Of a DNA stretch of 64,000 bases, positions 37,519 to 47,234 are shown piece after piece. The stretch comes from Candidatus Paceibacterota bacterium (GTDB lineage Bacteria > Verrucomicrobiota > Verrucomicrobiia > Limisphaerales > UBA8199). The position numbers were made by a program, and so were the translations under genes. The stretch covers positions 59,798 through 123,797 of the forward strand of contig DAOTCE010000002.1 in NCBI GenBank assembly GCA_035452965.1, given 5' to 3'. Below the pieces are notes generated by a model, which had not been told where the DNA came from, searched no databases, and worked only from the letters and a program-made list of their open reading frames with translations. How positions within the stretch are numbered: the first letter of the stretch is position 1; the number at the start of each line of letters is the position of its first letter.

Positions 37519-39855
37519 TCAGTTCTCGTTAAGCGCCTGGGTAATCTCGAACGGGATGGCGGGCAGGGTGCCGACAGCGGCGCGTGGCGCGGGTGCCTTC
37601 TTCTTGTTCTTGGTCGATGCGGAGGGCGCCTGGCCCGGGAGAATATTGACGATCAGGTTGCCCTTTTGACCGGGCTTGGCTTTGGCGGCATCGCTGCACA
37701 ACTCGAGCACCGTGACTTCGCTTCCGGGCGATACCCTCCCGAGCGTGATCCCTTCCGGGGGCTCGTTCAGCTCCAGCCGGAATCGGTTCGCGAAGCCTCC
37801 GGCCGGCGCCGAAATGCGCACGCGGGCGGTTCCGCCAGCGGGAATCTTCACCGGGGTGGGGCTGAGGACTTTGAGCGGCGCTCGGTTCATGAAGCGCCCG
37901 GCTATGGTGACGGCGAATTCGTGGGCGGGCACCAGATGCCGGTAGGCGAACGCCTGCATCATGTCTTCGGCGGGCACGGCGGAGTGGACGAGCGGGCGAC
38001 CGCGGACAAAGGCCCGGCCTTCCAGCACGAGGTGGATCGGGGCGTCAGTTGGGGTCGGCGGCGGCTGGAGTGTGAGACGCACCTGGTCCTGATTCGCCGG
38101 GATCCTGGCGCCGTTTAACTTGAAGCCCGGGGGGGCGTCCGGCAGGGAGAGCGTGATCTCATTAGTGAAGCCGTCCCGGCGGAGAGCATAGACGGTCAGG
38201 GGCGTGGAGGCGCCGCCGCGCACGCTCAGGCTGGAGGGAACGACGCGCAGGGCGAAGTCGGGCCGGGGCGCGCTGAGGCGCAGGCGATAGGCATGCTCAG
38301 GCCCAGCCTGGCGCTGCGCGTCGCCGAGGTGGATATAGTAGGTCCCGTCGGCAGGCAACGTGGCGGTGAGGTAAGCGTCCGCGTAATGCGTGTCCAGGCC
38401 GGCCCCTTTGTCCTCGTGGTCGTCATTGAAGGCGAGTTGCTTGCCGCCGGCATCGGTGAGCTTGAGCGCGGAGTCCAGCGGGGAATCCAGGCGGCGGGCA
38501 TAAACCTCCGCCACAATAGCATCCCCGGCATGGCCGGTGAAGCGGAACACATCCCACTCCCCCGACTGCTCTATGCGGCCGTTGACGATGATGGGGAGGG
38601 TGACCGGCTGGGCGGTGGCGGCCGAATTGTTCGGTTCCTGTTCGATGCGTTCGGGAAGGTTGTCCACCGCGAACGGCAGGTTGTTGATTATTTTGTCGTC
38701 CTTGCCCGCGTGCAGCGGATAGATGCCCGGTTCGCCGTTAGTCAGGGTGAGGCTGGTTGTGGGGAGGTTCCAGCCCTTGAGTTCGACGGTGGTCCGGGCA
38801 TCAGCCGACCCGCCGAGCGGGAAGACACTGGTGAGGTAGGGCAGCTCGCCTGCGGCGATGCGATAGACGAAATCTTCGCGGCCGCGGTAAATGGAGTCCC
38901 GGATCTCGACCACGTATTCGCCGTCGCTGGGTATTTCATAGTGAAAGACGGGGTCGGGATGGAACAGATAGTGATCGGCGTGCGTCAATTCCCGGCCCTT
39001 GGAGTCGTAGAGCGCCAGGGCCGCCTGGAACCAGCCGGGCACAGCATCGGGCAAGTAGGGGATCAGCTCGCGCGCGGTGGCGGCGACGACCAGTTGCAGG
39101 CCCTTGCGCGCCTGGAACCGGTAGCGGTCCACGCCCCCGGGCAGGACCTGGCCGTTGATGATTGCCGGTAAGGTGATGGTCATCTCGAAGGGCGCGACCG
39201 CCTTCTGCTCATTATTGAAACGCAATTGCCTGAAGGAGGCCTCGTCGGGGACGGTCATGGTCTGGCGCTTGGTGAACTCGGGCAGTTGGCCGACCCAGAA
39301 ACGGAGCGGGCTTGACAGCCCAGTCGGCGTGGCGAGCCTCAGTTCCCGTTCGCCCGGTTCGGCGTCGTCGGTCAGTGTGACGCGGAAGGTGGCGGTTTCG
39401 GCGATTGCGGGATTCGGGTTTCGCTTGGGGGCAAAGAGGAACATCCTCCGCCGGAGATCCGCGGCCATCTTCTCATCCGCGGCAGTCCAGACAACATTGG
39501 TGCCGCTGGGCGAACCGCCTCTGCCGCCGCGCTTCCGGCTGTTGCGAGCGGCAGCCAGCCGTTTTTGCTGCAACTCGCGCAGCTTGTCGCGCCCATCGTT
39601 GAACTCTTTCTGTGTCATAGGACGCGAGAACTCGACGAAAACGGCCCGCACCCCACCGCCCGAAATATAGGCGCTGGTGGCGTCCCGGAGATACTGACCG
39701 CCGACGGCGATTTGAAAGGTAGCGCCCTGCCGGCCGCCGGCGGGAAAGACGTAGCCGATGCGCGGGCCGGTAGGCTGGGCGCGGACCCAAGGGGCAAGCG
39801 CGAGAAACACCACCAGCGCGGCGCAGAGTTGCGGAATTGGGCGACTCTGGGCCAT
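37519..39855 (-). CDS. Secreted PPC-domain protein
   Basis: 778 residues with a signal peptide (LCAALVVFLALAPWVRAQ). The first domain, PRIGYVFPAGGRQGATFQIA, is common in planctomycete and verrucomicrobial PPC proteins. Two pre-peptidase C-terminal beta domains follow (one around RIEQEPNNSAATAQPVTLP and WDVFRFTGHAGDAIVAEV), then further Ig-like beta regions. No protease domain. Last gene of the DUF1553-DUF1501-PPC operon; start and previous stop overlap (TAATG). Confidence 0.9.
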   Translation of the reverse strand: MAQSRPIPQLCAALVVFLALAPWVRAQPTGPRIGYVFPAGGRQGATFQIAVGGQYLRDATSAYISGGGVRAVFVEFSRPMTQKEFNDGRDKLRELQQKRLAAARNSRKRGGRGGSPSGTNVVWTAADEKMAADLRRRMFLFAPKRNPNPAIAETATFRVTLTDDAEPGERELRLATPTGLSSPLRFWVGQLPEFTKRQTMTVPDEASFRQLRFNNEQKAVAPFEMTITLPAIINGQVLPGGVDRYRFQARKGLQLVVAATARELIPYLPDAVPGWFQAALALYDSKGRELTHADHYLFHPDPVFHYEIPSDGEYVVEIRDSIYRGREDFVYRIAAGELPYLTSVFPLGGSADARTTVELKGWNLPTTSLTLTNGEPGIYPLHAGKDDKIINNLPFAVDNLPERIEQEPNNSAATAQPVTLPIIVNGRIEQSGEWDVFRFTGHAGDAIVAEVYARRLDSPLDSALKLTDAGGKQLAFNDDHEDKGAGLDTHYADAYLTATLPADGTYYIHLGDAQRQAGPEHAYRLRLSAPRPDFALRVVPSSLSVRGGASTPLTVYALRRDGFTNEITLSLPDAPPGFKLNGARIPANQDQVRLTLQPPPTPTDAPIHLVLEGRAFVRGRPLVHSAVPAEDMMQAFAYRHLVPAHEFAVTIAGRFMNRAPLKVLSPTPVKIPAGGTARVRISAPAGGFANRFRLELNEPPEGITLGRVSPGSEVTVLELCSDAAKAKPGQKGNLIVNILPGQAPSASTKNKKKAPAPRAAVGTLPAIPFEITQALNEN

Positions 39856-41297
39856 TACATGATCTCCCTCAGGCGGCCCCCCGAGGGCACATCGTCGGTG
39901 GCGGCGGGGGTGAGACGCGCCGTGAGTCCCTGCGGGTGGGGCAGCTTGGCGTCCGGATCAATGCCCAGCAACTGATACATGCTGCCGATGACGTCGCACG
40001 GATAGACAGGGCGATCCTTGACGGTTTCTCCCTTGGCGTCGGAGGCCCCGACCACCTGGCCGCCTTTAAAACCGCCGCCGGCCAGCACCGCGGAAAAGAC
40101 CTTGCCATAGTGGCCGCGTCCGCCGTTCCAGGGCGGTTCCCACTGGATTTTGGGTGTGCGGCCAAATTCGCCGCTCCACCAGACAATGGTGCTGTCGAGC
40201 AGACCGCGCTCGGACAGTTCCTGCAGCAACGCGGCCATGCCTCGGTCCATCTGCGGCAGTCTTTGGCGCAAGGTTTGGAAGATCCCCTTGTGCATGTCCC
40301 AGCCGCTGTAGTTGATGGTGACGTAGGGAACGCCGCGCTCGACCAGGCGCCGCGCCATCAGGCAGGACTGCCCGAACGTGGTGCGCCCATAGTTGTCCCG
40401 GACCGCGTCCTTCTCCTGCGACAGGTCGAACACCTTGCCCGCGTCGCCCAGGATCAGGTCGTAGGCCTCTTTCTCGCACTGCGCGGAGGTCGCCAGTTGC
40501 GCATCGCCGGGCAAGGCGTGCTCCAGCGTGTTCAGCCGGCGGAGCAATTCGCGCCGGTCCTGCTGCCGCTTGTCGGAGATGCCGGGGGCGACCACGCCTT
40601 CGACCGCGAAGCGCGCTTGTGCCGGATCGCCGCCGGTGGCAAAAGGCTTGTAGCGCGCTCCCAGGAAGCCGGCCTCGGAAAAACGCCCTTGCAATTGGGT
40701 CAGCACGATGTAGGGCGGTATCAGGCCTTTGTAGCCCGCATCGCGGCCCTTGAAGAACGAGACCACCGCACCGACCGACGGATACACCACCCGGCCGCCG
40801 GGCGGCCAGCCGGTCTGGACCATATAGGCGGCGGTTTCATGGCTGTTGATGCCGTGGGTCATGCTGCGGATGATGGAGTACTTGTCGGCATGTTTCGCCA
40901 GTAGCGGCAGCAGTTCGTTGATCCGGATGCCGGGCACGCTGGTCTCGATCGGGTTAGTGAACTGGCCGCAGTAATCGTTGCCAGCCTCCGGTTTCGGGTC
41001 GAAGGTGTCGAGGTGCGAGGGGCCGCCCCAAATCCAAATCTGGATGACGGCTTTGGCTTTGCCCTTCGTGGCGGGTGCGGTGGCGGATTCGACCGCTGGC
41101 GATTTGGCCTGGGCCGCTTGCAGTGCGCGCGCACTCAGACAGTTGGTGAGCAGCAAACCCGCGGCGCCCGCGAGCGTGCGTTGGACCGCTTCGCGCCGGG
41201 ACATGGATGCCTGGGCTTGGGCCGGGTTATGGCCGCCCGGCGGGGAATTGGACGGCTCAGCATGGTGAGGCTGCGACTTGTTCATGTGTTGCTCCAT
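39855..41297 (-). CDS. DUF1501 (sulfatase-fold) protein
   Basis: 480 residues. An N-terminal twin-arginine-like or lipoprotein-like leader (SRREAVQRTLAGAAGLLLTNC) indicates export. The body shows the alkaline-phosphatase/sulfatase-like fold of DUF1501: IQIWIWGGPSHLDTFDPKP, INSHETAAYMVQTGWPPG, VWWSGEFGRTPKIQ and GGRGHYGKVFSAVLAGGG. Family members always pair with DUF1553 proteins in Planctomycetes and Verrucomicrobia; the reaction is not established. Translational coupling to the PPC gene supports one complex or pathway. Confidence 0.93.
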   Translation of the reverse strand: MEQHMNKSQPHHAEPSNSPPGGHNPAQAQASMSRREAVQRTLAGAAGLLLTNCLSARALQAAQAKSPAVESATAPATKGKAKAVIQIWIWGGPSHLDTFDPKPEAGNDYCGQFTNPIETSVPGIRINELLPLLAKHADKYSIIRSMTHGINSHETAAYMVQTGWPPGGRVVYPSVGAVVSFFKGRDAGYKGLIPPYIVLTQLQGRFSEAGFLGARYKPFATGGDPAQARFAVEGVVAPGISDKRQQDRRELLRRLNTLEHALPGDAQLATSAQCEKEAYDLILGDAGKVFDLSQEKDAVRDNYGRTTFGQSCLMARRLVERGVPYVTINYSGWDMHKGIFQTLRQRLPQMDRGMAALLQELSERGLLDSTIVWWSGEFGRTPKIQWEPPWNGGRGHYGKVFSAVLAGGGFKGGQVVGASDAKGETVKDRPVYPCDVIGSMYQLLGIDPDAKLPHPQGLTARLTPAATDDVPSGGRLREIM

Positions 41298-41306
41298 TGC
41301 GTTGTG

Positions 41307-42881
41307 TCAGTGCCGGTAGAGAAACTCCGCGCTGTTGATCAACGACCAGACCAGGTCCACCGCGGCTTCACGACGGGAGAGTTTGCCGGACTGGAAGTAG
41401 TCTTCGGCAATCTTCAACTCCGTCTCGGTCGGGAAGCGCGAAAGGATGCCGAGGTACATGCCGGTGGCGATTTCGCGCGGGCCGTTGCTGGCCACTGTGA
41501 GGTTCTTGATCATGGGGCTCGCCTCGATCTTGCGCTGCATCTGGCTGGAATTGAGCAGATGCAGGCGCTGCTCGGCGGTGGGGCGGTTGTTGCGCTCGGC
41601 GACCAGGCCAGTGTCGCGGGACGAACGGCCGAACATCTCGAGGAAGCTGCTGGTAATGCTGCCGTCCGCCAGCGTAATCGAGCGGACGTTTGCCGGGATA
41701 TAGGTAAACGGCTCGGGGATGGCGCTGGAATAGTTTTCGGTGCCGCCGGTGATCTTGTTCAGGGCGTCAATCAGCACCTCCGCGTCGAGCCGGCGCAGGG
41801 GATAATGCGCGAAGTCGGCGTCTGGCTCGGCCGTGGCGGCCTTGGGAATGGCAGAGAGCTGGTAAGTCTTCGAGTTGAGAATCAACCTGTAGAATGGCTT
41901 CAGGTCATAATGGCCGGCAATCAGCTCGCGCTCCAGCAACGCCAGCAGTTCGGGATTCGAGGGCGGGTTATCGGGGCGGATGTCATCCGGTTCCTGGATG
42001 ATGCCCCGCCCCAGCAGCCAGGCCCAGACGCGGTTGGCGATGTTCCGCGTGAACCAGAGATTCTTCGGGTCAATAAGCCAGTTCGCAAATACCTCGCGCG
42101 GATCCTGGTCGGGCGACAGGCGCGCGGGGGTGCCGTCCGGGAAGACGGGCGCTGCCATCGGCACGGCGTTGGTCTTGCCGGGATCGAATAAGATGATCTC
42201 CTCCTTCCACTCGGCGGTGTCTTTGTAGCCGACCTTTGCGAAGAAGGCCGCCATGCCCGCCAGGCGATCCCTCGGCCACTTGTCCACCCGCGCGCCCATA
42301 AAGGTCAGCGCGACAGTTTGCGCGATGCCCTCCGGCTGGCGGTTCTGCATGGCGCGGTAGAAGTTCACCGGCGGCACGCGGAAGTTGCTTCCGCTGGCGG
42401 TGAGCATCTGCCGAACCATCTGGTCGTAGGGGACATTGTCCTTGAGGCAGGTGCGAACCCAGCGGTGATACGCCTGGGCGGCGTTGGGCCAGAGGTTGAT
42501 GGGGAACTCGGCTTTGATGCGCAGCACGTCGCTCCAGCGCATCGCCCAGTAGTCGGCAAACTCGTTCCGCTCCAGCAGCCGGTCAATCAGCGCGCGCCGC
42601 TTGCCCGACGACCGGTCCAGGATGAACTCCCTGGCCTCGTATCCGCTTGGCAGCGTGCCAATGATGTCCAGGTAGGCGCGCCGGACAAACACACCGTCCG
42701 AGCAAATGGCTGCCGGCTGGACATTGCGCTGCTCCAAGCGCGCAAACACGACGTCGTCAATGGCATTCCGCGCCACCAAGTCCGCCTTGGCATCGTAGGG
42801 ATTGGGCGCCGCGGCCGGGGCCGCGACCCCGCCGGGGACCGCCAGGACCAGGAAGGCCAGAAGCGACGCGGTCTTCGTCAT
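41307..42881 (-). CDS. DUF1549/DUF1553 protein
   Basis: ATG 42881 (MTKTASLLAFLVLAVPGGVAA) starts a clear signal peptide; 524 residues. DUF1549 region: NAIDDVVFARLEQRNVQPA, FVRRAYLDIIGTLPSGYEA and FADYWAMRWSDVLRIKAEF. DUF1553 region: FANWLIDPKNLWFTRNIANR, GRGIIQEPDDIRPDNPPSNP and FYRLILNSKTYQLSAIP. No cytochrome or PSD1 domain, unlike the longer relatives. Leads the operon with DUF1501 nine bases downstream. Function of the pair is unknown. Confidence 0.93.
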   Translation of the reverse strand: MTKTASLLAFLVLAVPGGVAAPAAAPNPYDAKADLVARNAIDDVVFARLEQRNVQPAAICSDGVFVRRAYLDIIGTLPSGYEAREFILDRSSGKRRALIDRLLERNEFADYWAMRWSDVLRIKAEFPINLWPNAAQAYHRWVRTCLKDNVPYDQMVRQMLTASGSNFRVPPVNFYRAMQNRQPEGIAQTVALTFMGARVDKWPRDRLAGMAAFFAKVGYKDTAEWKEEIILFDPGKTNAVPMAAPVFPDGTPARLSPDQDPREVFANWLIDPKNLWFTRNIANRVWAWLLGRGIIQEPDDIRPDNPPSNPELLALLERELIAGHYDLKPFYRLILNSKTYQLSAIPKAATAEPDADFAHYPLRRLDAEVLIDALNKITGGTENYSSAIPEPFTYIPANVRSITLADGSITSSFLEMFGRSSRDTGLVAERNNRPTAEQRLHLLNSSQMQRKIEASPMIKNLTVASNGPREIATGMYLGILSRFPTETELKIAEDYFQSGKLSRREAAVDLVWSLINSAEFLYRH

Positions 42882-43226
42882 AGTTTTCAGTTTCGCAGAT
42901 AGGCTAACGCCGCACGAGCACAAATGTGCTTGATCCAACAGACGTTCCATGACCGGCGGGGGTTACGCCGGAAGGCGTGAGCGCGGGCGGCCGGCCTGGC
43001 GAACTCACCCTCGGGTGTGGCGGCAGGTGCGCACTTTCCGTCTGTTCGCCAAGGCAAGTGCGGAGGATTCCTCACTCCTTTCGACATGGGGCATATGGTT
43101 GGAGACATACTGGCGGCATACACGAGCCAATGGTGAGACTGGAGAGCGGATGGGCTGGAAACCGCTGGGGTAACGAAGGTCTTCTCGCTGTTTCAAACCA
43201 GGTGGCGGCCGGCTGTGGCGTTGGGA
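42882..43226. other. Intergenic region upstream of the DUF1553 operon
   Basis: 345 bp with no gene. A 14-bp inverted repeat (agcaca aa tgtgct) at 42917-42930, about 36 bp upstream of the DUF1553 start, could be an operator. A small hairpin (ccggcg, cgccgg) lies at 42953-42971. Confidence 0.45.
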
Positions 43227-45113
43227 TCAGTCACTGGGCTTGAGCGGGTGATTACTCCAGATGGTATAGGGGGCGATGGCAAACGTTTTGCCGTCGAGTG
43301 TGGTCTCGACGGATTTGGCGCCGGAGTTGAATGCAAACACCTGGCTACCGCGGCGGCAGACCCAAAGACCGTCGAGCTGGCCGTCCACGCCTTTGCGGCC
43401 GGCAAGCTGGGCTGACAATTCCCTTAGCCAGGCGCGGTCCTTGGCGAGCGGGGCGACACGTTTGAGTTGTTCGGCGCCGGGCCAGGGCGTGCCTTCCACG
43501 TTCATAACTGGATCGTGGCCCGCTGCGATGACCTTTCCCCCGGCGCGCCGGTAGGCGTCAATCTTGTCGAGGATGGGTTGGTCAACGATGTCGGCTTGGA
43601 AGATGACCAGCGCCGTGTAACGGTTAGTGGTGAGCGCGCCGTCGGCGATGAGGAGTTCATCAAGAACATCGAAATCGCACAGGTCGCGGAGCGGGTATGC
43701 CGCCTGGATGGTGGGTTCGAGGTTCCCGCCGAGGCGATAGAGCGTCGTCGCGCAGTAAACGGCGATTTCCGTCTCGCCGGGTTTCCCTGTGAACAGGTGG
43801 ATGTATTTGCGGATATCCGGCGCGTGCGTCGCGAACTGGTAGCTGAAAAGCTGGCTCGCGCCGGAGGCGGCATCCGAGAACATCCGCCGCACAAAGCCCG
43901 TCTGGTCCAGGTCGCCGGCGGGCTCGGTGCATTCCTTGACGCCGTAGAACTGGTAGGCGGTCCCCATCCATTTGTCGCCGAAGACCGCGCCCCGGCAGTC
44001 GGCGGGCTGGAGCACGATCCGGTAGGGCTGCGCCATTTTCGCGTAGCCGGGACAGTAGGTGCCCCAGGCAATCGGGTTGACGCCGCCCGCATTGCCGCCG
44101 GGTTTCAGCCGCACTTTCCCGGGTGGGTAGTAGTTCAGCACCGTGCGGACGGACTGTTCGGCAAAGTCAATGATCGCCTGGTGATACCAGGCGATGAAGT
44201 CGAGCCAGCGTCGCCTGGCGGCGGCGGTGGGGAAAGCTGCCGGCGTGGGCTTGAACTTCTCATCGGCAAGCTCCGGGGGCACGCGCACGTCATCGAAGGA
44301 ACGATAGTCGCCGCCCCAGGCCGCGTTGAGCCGGGCGATCTCCCTGTAACGCCGCTTCATGGCGATTTGAAAAGCCTGCACCCCATATGTGTCGCCGCAC
44401 CAGTAACCCTCATGGCAATGGCCCATCTTCACCCAGTCCGGGACGAGCAGCGGATAGTTGCCCTCGCCGTAGGGCCCGAGGATGCACGCATAGACATCGT
44501 CAATCCGGTCGCCGAAATGGTCGCGCAGATTGCGGTAGAAGTGGTCATACCATTCGATCGTGCGGGGGTCATAGATCGAGAGGTAGTTGGCCTCCTGGCC
44601 GTGTTCGAGGCAGCGCATCAATGCGCGTTTCTCTTTCTGCTGATCGCGCAGCCAGACCGGCGGGAAGTGCACCCAGTCATACACCACATACTTTAGCCCG
44701 GCCTTGTGCAGGGCCTGCTCGACCGCGTCATGCTGCCGCCAGTCCCAGCGGCCGGGTTCGCGCTCCACGGCACCCCAGGCGATGTAGTCCTCGTTGGCCA
44801 CCAACCCGAGGTGCTTAAGTTGGACCTGCGTTTCTACCGAAGGCGGCGGTTCGAGGACGTCGGGCCGCGGGAAGGCGCCGATGGGCGAAGCCTGGATGAA
44901 GCTAACGGAGAGGTTGCCGCTGGAGATGTTCCATGGCCGCCCGTCGAATGGGGTGTTGGTTTGGGCGGTGGCGGGAGGGCTCGAACACACCAGGGACAAC
45001 AGGATCCACCCGAGGCGCCTGGCTGCGTGTCTAAAGTGTCGGAAACTGACGCGCCTGCGGGCCAGATGCCAGCCCTCCTGCTTAATGAGCCCGATCGCGT
45101 TGCGAATTTCCAC
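43227..45113 (-). CDS. Secreted GH42/GH14-like glycoside hydrolase
   Basis: 628 residues from GTG 45113; a membrane or signal segment (LGWILLSLVCSSPPATA) follows a basic stretch. A TIM-barrel with WGAVEREPGRWDWRQHDAVE, LKYVVYDWVHFPPVWL and ILGPYGEGNYPLLVPDW (Glu as candidate acid/base) resembles beta-galactosidase family 42 and the GH14-like proteins annotated in this phylum. A C-terminal flavodoxin-like trimerisation-type region (TALVIFQADIVDQPIL, then YRRAGGKVIAAGHDP) fits GH42. Probable role: cleavage of an exported sugar polymer. Confidence 0.8.
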   Translation of the reverse strand: MEIRNAIGLIKQEGWHLARRRVSFRHFRHAARRLGWILLSLVCSSPPATAQTNTPFDGRPWNISSGNLSVSFIQASPIGAFPRPDVLEPPPSVETQVQLKHLGLVANEDYIAWGAVEREPGRWDWRQHDAVEQALHKAGLKYVVYDWVHFPPVWLRDQQKEKRALMRCLEHGQEANYLSIYDPRTIEWYDHFYRNLRDHFGDRIDDVYACILGPYGEGNYPLLVPDWVKMGHCHEGYWCGDTYGVQAFQIAMKRRYREIARLNAAWGGDYRSFDDVRVPPELADEKFKPTPAAFPTAAARRRWLDFIAWYHQAIIDFAEQSVRTVLNYYPPGKVRLKPGGNAGGVNPIAWGTYCPGYAKMAQPYRIVLQPADCRGAVFGDKWMGTAYQFYGVKECTEPAGDLDQTGFVRRMFSDAASGASQLFSYQFATHAPDIRKYIHLFTGKPGETEIAVYCATTLYRLGGNLEPTIQAAYPLRDLCDFDVLDELLIADGALTTNRYTALVIFQADIVDQPILDKIDAYRRAGGKVIAAGHDPVMNVEGTPWPGAEQLKRVAPLAKDRAWLRELSAQLAGRKGVDGQLDGLWVCRRGSQVFAFNSGAKSVETTLDGKTFAIAPYTIWSNHPLKPSD

Positions 45114-45226
45114 ACCCCGATGCTATCCGGAGAGGGCGATCCGTCAACACGCAGAGGCTCCGACGCCTCGCAGTTCAGTCCAGCGCGTCGTCTGATCCTT
45201 CTCCATCCGTCCAAAAGGAGAGCAAG

Positions 45227-45307
45227 ATGCCCGAGCGCCTTCATGCATACGCGCTGGGCCCTCGCACGTTCTCGCACGTTGTGTTTGACAAAGTGGCGGA
45301 AAGGTAG
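45227..45307 (+). CDS. Possible 26-residue leader or small protein
   Basis: An ATG sits six bases after an ideal aaggag ribosome site. The frame reads MPERLHAYALGPRTFSHVVF and stops at TAG 45305-45307, 48 bp before the operon that follows. A direct repeat ctcgcacgtt (twice at 45261-45280) lies inside. It could be an upstream ORF that tunes the sugar operon; support is only the Shine-Dalgarno and position. Confidence 0.3.
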   Translation: MPERLHAYALGPRTFSHVVFDKVAER

Positions 45308-45355
45308 TGCCATGCCGGCTAGCGTCTCGGCGCAACTGAATTCTGCTCCTGATCC

Positions 45356-46402
45356 ATGAAGAAGTATAACGTCGGCATCGTTGGTTACGGCTGGGTGGCA
45401 ACGGCGCACATCCCCGCCATCAACGCCACCACCCTTGGCCAGGTCACCGCCGTCTGCTCCTCGCGCAAGTTGGAAGCGGCGGCGATCAGCGCCCAGTATG
45501 GCAGCCCGATCAGCGTCTATAACGACCTGGACGACATGCTGGCCGATCCCGACATCCATGTCGTTTCGTTGTGCGGCTTTCCCACGCAGCGGCTGGACCA
45601 GGTCCGGCGCGCCGCCCGGGCCGGCAAGCACCTCATCCTGGAAAAGCCCCTCTGTCTCTCGCTCAAGGAACTGCGCGCGATGCAGAAAGCCGTGCGGCAG
45701 GCCAGGGTCAAGACCTGCGTCTGCTTCGAGTGCCGCTACGCCAGCCAATTCCAGGTCACCAAGACTATCCTGGACCGCGGTCTGTTGGGACACGTGCACT
45801 ACGGGGAGGTGGACTACTACCACGGCATCGGTCCCTGGTATGCCCAGTTCCGGTGGTGCCGGTACAAGGACGAGGGCGGCAGCTCGCTGCTCGAAGCCGG
45901 CTGCCACGCCATGGACGCCCTGCTGTTGTGTCTGGGCAGCGAGGTTGTCGAAGTCATGAGCTACGGCAGCAAGTCAAGGAACAAGCTGTTCGCGCCGTAC
46001 GAATACCCCAGCACGACCGTGACTATTCTCAAGTTCAAGAACGGGGCCGTGGGCAAGTGCACCTCTTCGATTGACTGCCTGCAGCCGTACTATTTCCACA
46101 CGCACCTGGTTGGCAGCAAAGGCAGTTTGCTCGACAACAAGTTTCACTCGTCCGACCTCGGCACCAACAAGGCGGCGTGGAGCGCCCTGGCGGTGAAGCC
46201 GGTGGATTCGGGCGACGTTTCCGATCACCCTTACCAGGCGCAGTTTGACGCCTTTTTCAACGCGCTGGCGCAGGGAAGGGAAATGCCGCTGACCAGCATG
46301 GACGACGCGGTCCTCACCCACGAAGCGGTCTTCGCCGCCGACCGTTCGGCGGAGCTGGGGCGGCCGGTGAAAATGACGGAGGTGAACCAGTATGCGAAGT
46401 AA
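45356..46402 (+). CDS. Gfo/Idh/MocA-family oxidoreductase
   Basis: 348 residues. Rossmann start NVGIVGYGWVATAHIPAIN binds NAD(P); ILEKPLCLSLKEL is the family EKP motif, and EAGCHAMDALLLC contains the probable catalytic His. Members oxidise or epimerise sugars. It is the first of four overlapping or closely packed genes with PIG-L deacetylase (11-bp overlap) and NagB-like deaminase, so its likely substrate is an amino or N-acetyl sugar. Confidence 0.93.
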   Translation: MKKYNVGIVGYGWVATAHIPAINATTLGQVTAVCSSRKLEAAAISAQYGSPISVYNDLDDMLADPDIHVVSLCGFPTQRLDQVRRAARAGKHLILEKPLCLSLKELRAMQKAVRQARVKTCVCFECRYASQFQVTKTILDRGLLGHVHYGEVDYYHGIGPWYAQFRWCRYKDEGGSSLLEAGCHAMDALLLCLGSEVVEVMSYGSKSRNKLFAPYEYPSTTVTILKFKNGAVGKCTSSIDCLQPYYFHTHLVGSKGSLLDNKFHSSDLGTNKAAWSALAVKPVDSGDVSDHPYQAQFDAFFNALAQGREMPLTSMDDAVLTHEAVFAADRSAELGRPVKMTEVNQYAK

Positions 46403-47195
46403 AGTCGCCATTGCCATCGGGGCGCACCCGGACGACATCGAGTTTTACATGGCCGGCACGCTGCTGCTGCTCAAGCAGGCGGGCTATGAGACTCACTACC
46501 TGACCGTTGCCAACGGCAACTGCGGCAGCGCCGAGTACAACAGCGTGATGCTCCGCTCCATCCGCAACACCGAAGCCCGCGCGGCCGCCAAGATTCTCGG
46601 GGCGCACTTTCACCCGAGCTTCACGAACGACCTGGAAATCCTTTACAGCGTGGAGCAACTCCGCGCGCTGGCGGGCGTCATTCGCGAAGTCAAGCCGGGG
46701 ATCGTGTTGACCCATTCGCCGCAGGACTACATGGAGGACCACATGAACACCTCGCGACTGGTGGTCTCGGCGGTATTCGCGCGCGGCATGCCGAACTTCA
46801 GAACGGTGCCGCCGCGCCCGACAGCGGATTACGATGCGACCATTTATCATGCGTTGCCGTACGGCTTTTGCGACCAGTTGCGGCGCCGCATTATTCCCGG
46901 CGCTTTCGTGAACACCACGGCCACCCACAAGACCCAGCTCCAGGCGCTCGCGGCGCATAAGAGCCAGCAGAACTGGCTGGATGTCAGCCAGGGCATGAAC
47001 TCCTACCTGCTGGCCGTGGAAGACATGGCGCGGGCAGTCGGGCGCCTGTCGAAGCAATTCAAGTATGCCGAGGGCTGGCGGCGGCACTTGCATCGCGGCT
47101 TCTGCGGACCGGACGCCGACCCGCTGGCGGCGGCTTTGGGGAAGAACTACCTGGTGAATAGAGCTTACGAACGGCTCTGTCAGAAAGGCTACTGA
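46392..47195 (+). CDS. PIG-L/LmbE-family N-deacetylase
   Basis: 267 residues. The zinc-site motif AIGAHPDDIEFYMAGTL begins at residue 8 (H12, D14, D15); HSPQDYMEDHMNTSRLV supplies the third metal ligand region. Such enzymes remove N-acetyl groups from GlcNAc-type sugars. Cytoplasmic, no signal. It overlaps the oxidoreductase gene and precedes the NagB-like gene by 39 bp; fused NagB-PIG-L proteins known in Bacteroidetes support a shared pathway. Confidence 0.93.
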   Translation: MRSKVAIAIGAHPDDIEFYMAGTLLLLKQAGYETHYLTVANGNCGSAEYNSVMLRSIRNTEARAAAKILGAHFHPSFTNDLEILYSVEQLRALAGVIREVKPGIVLTHSPQDYMEDHMNTSRLVVSAVFARGMPNFRTVPPRPTADYDATIYHALPYGFCDQLRRRIIPGAFVNTTATHKTQLQALAAHKSQQNWLDVSQGMNSYLLAVEDMARAVGRLSKQFKYAEGWRRHLHRGFCGPDADPLAAALGKNYLVNRAYERLCQKGY

Positions 47196-47234
47196 ATAAA
47201 CCTTCGTGATTGGCAACTAAGACCACTCTGACTT

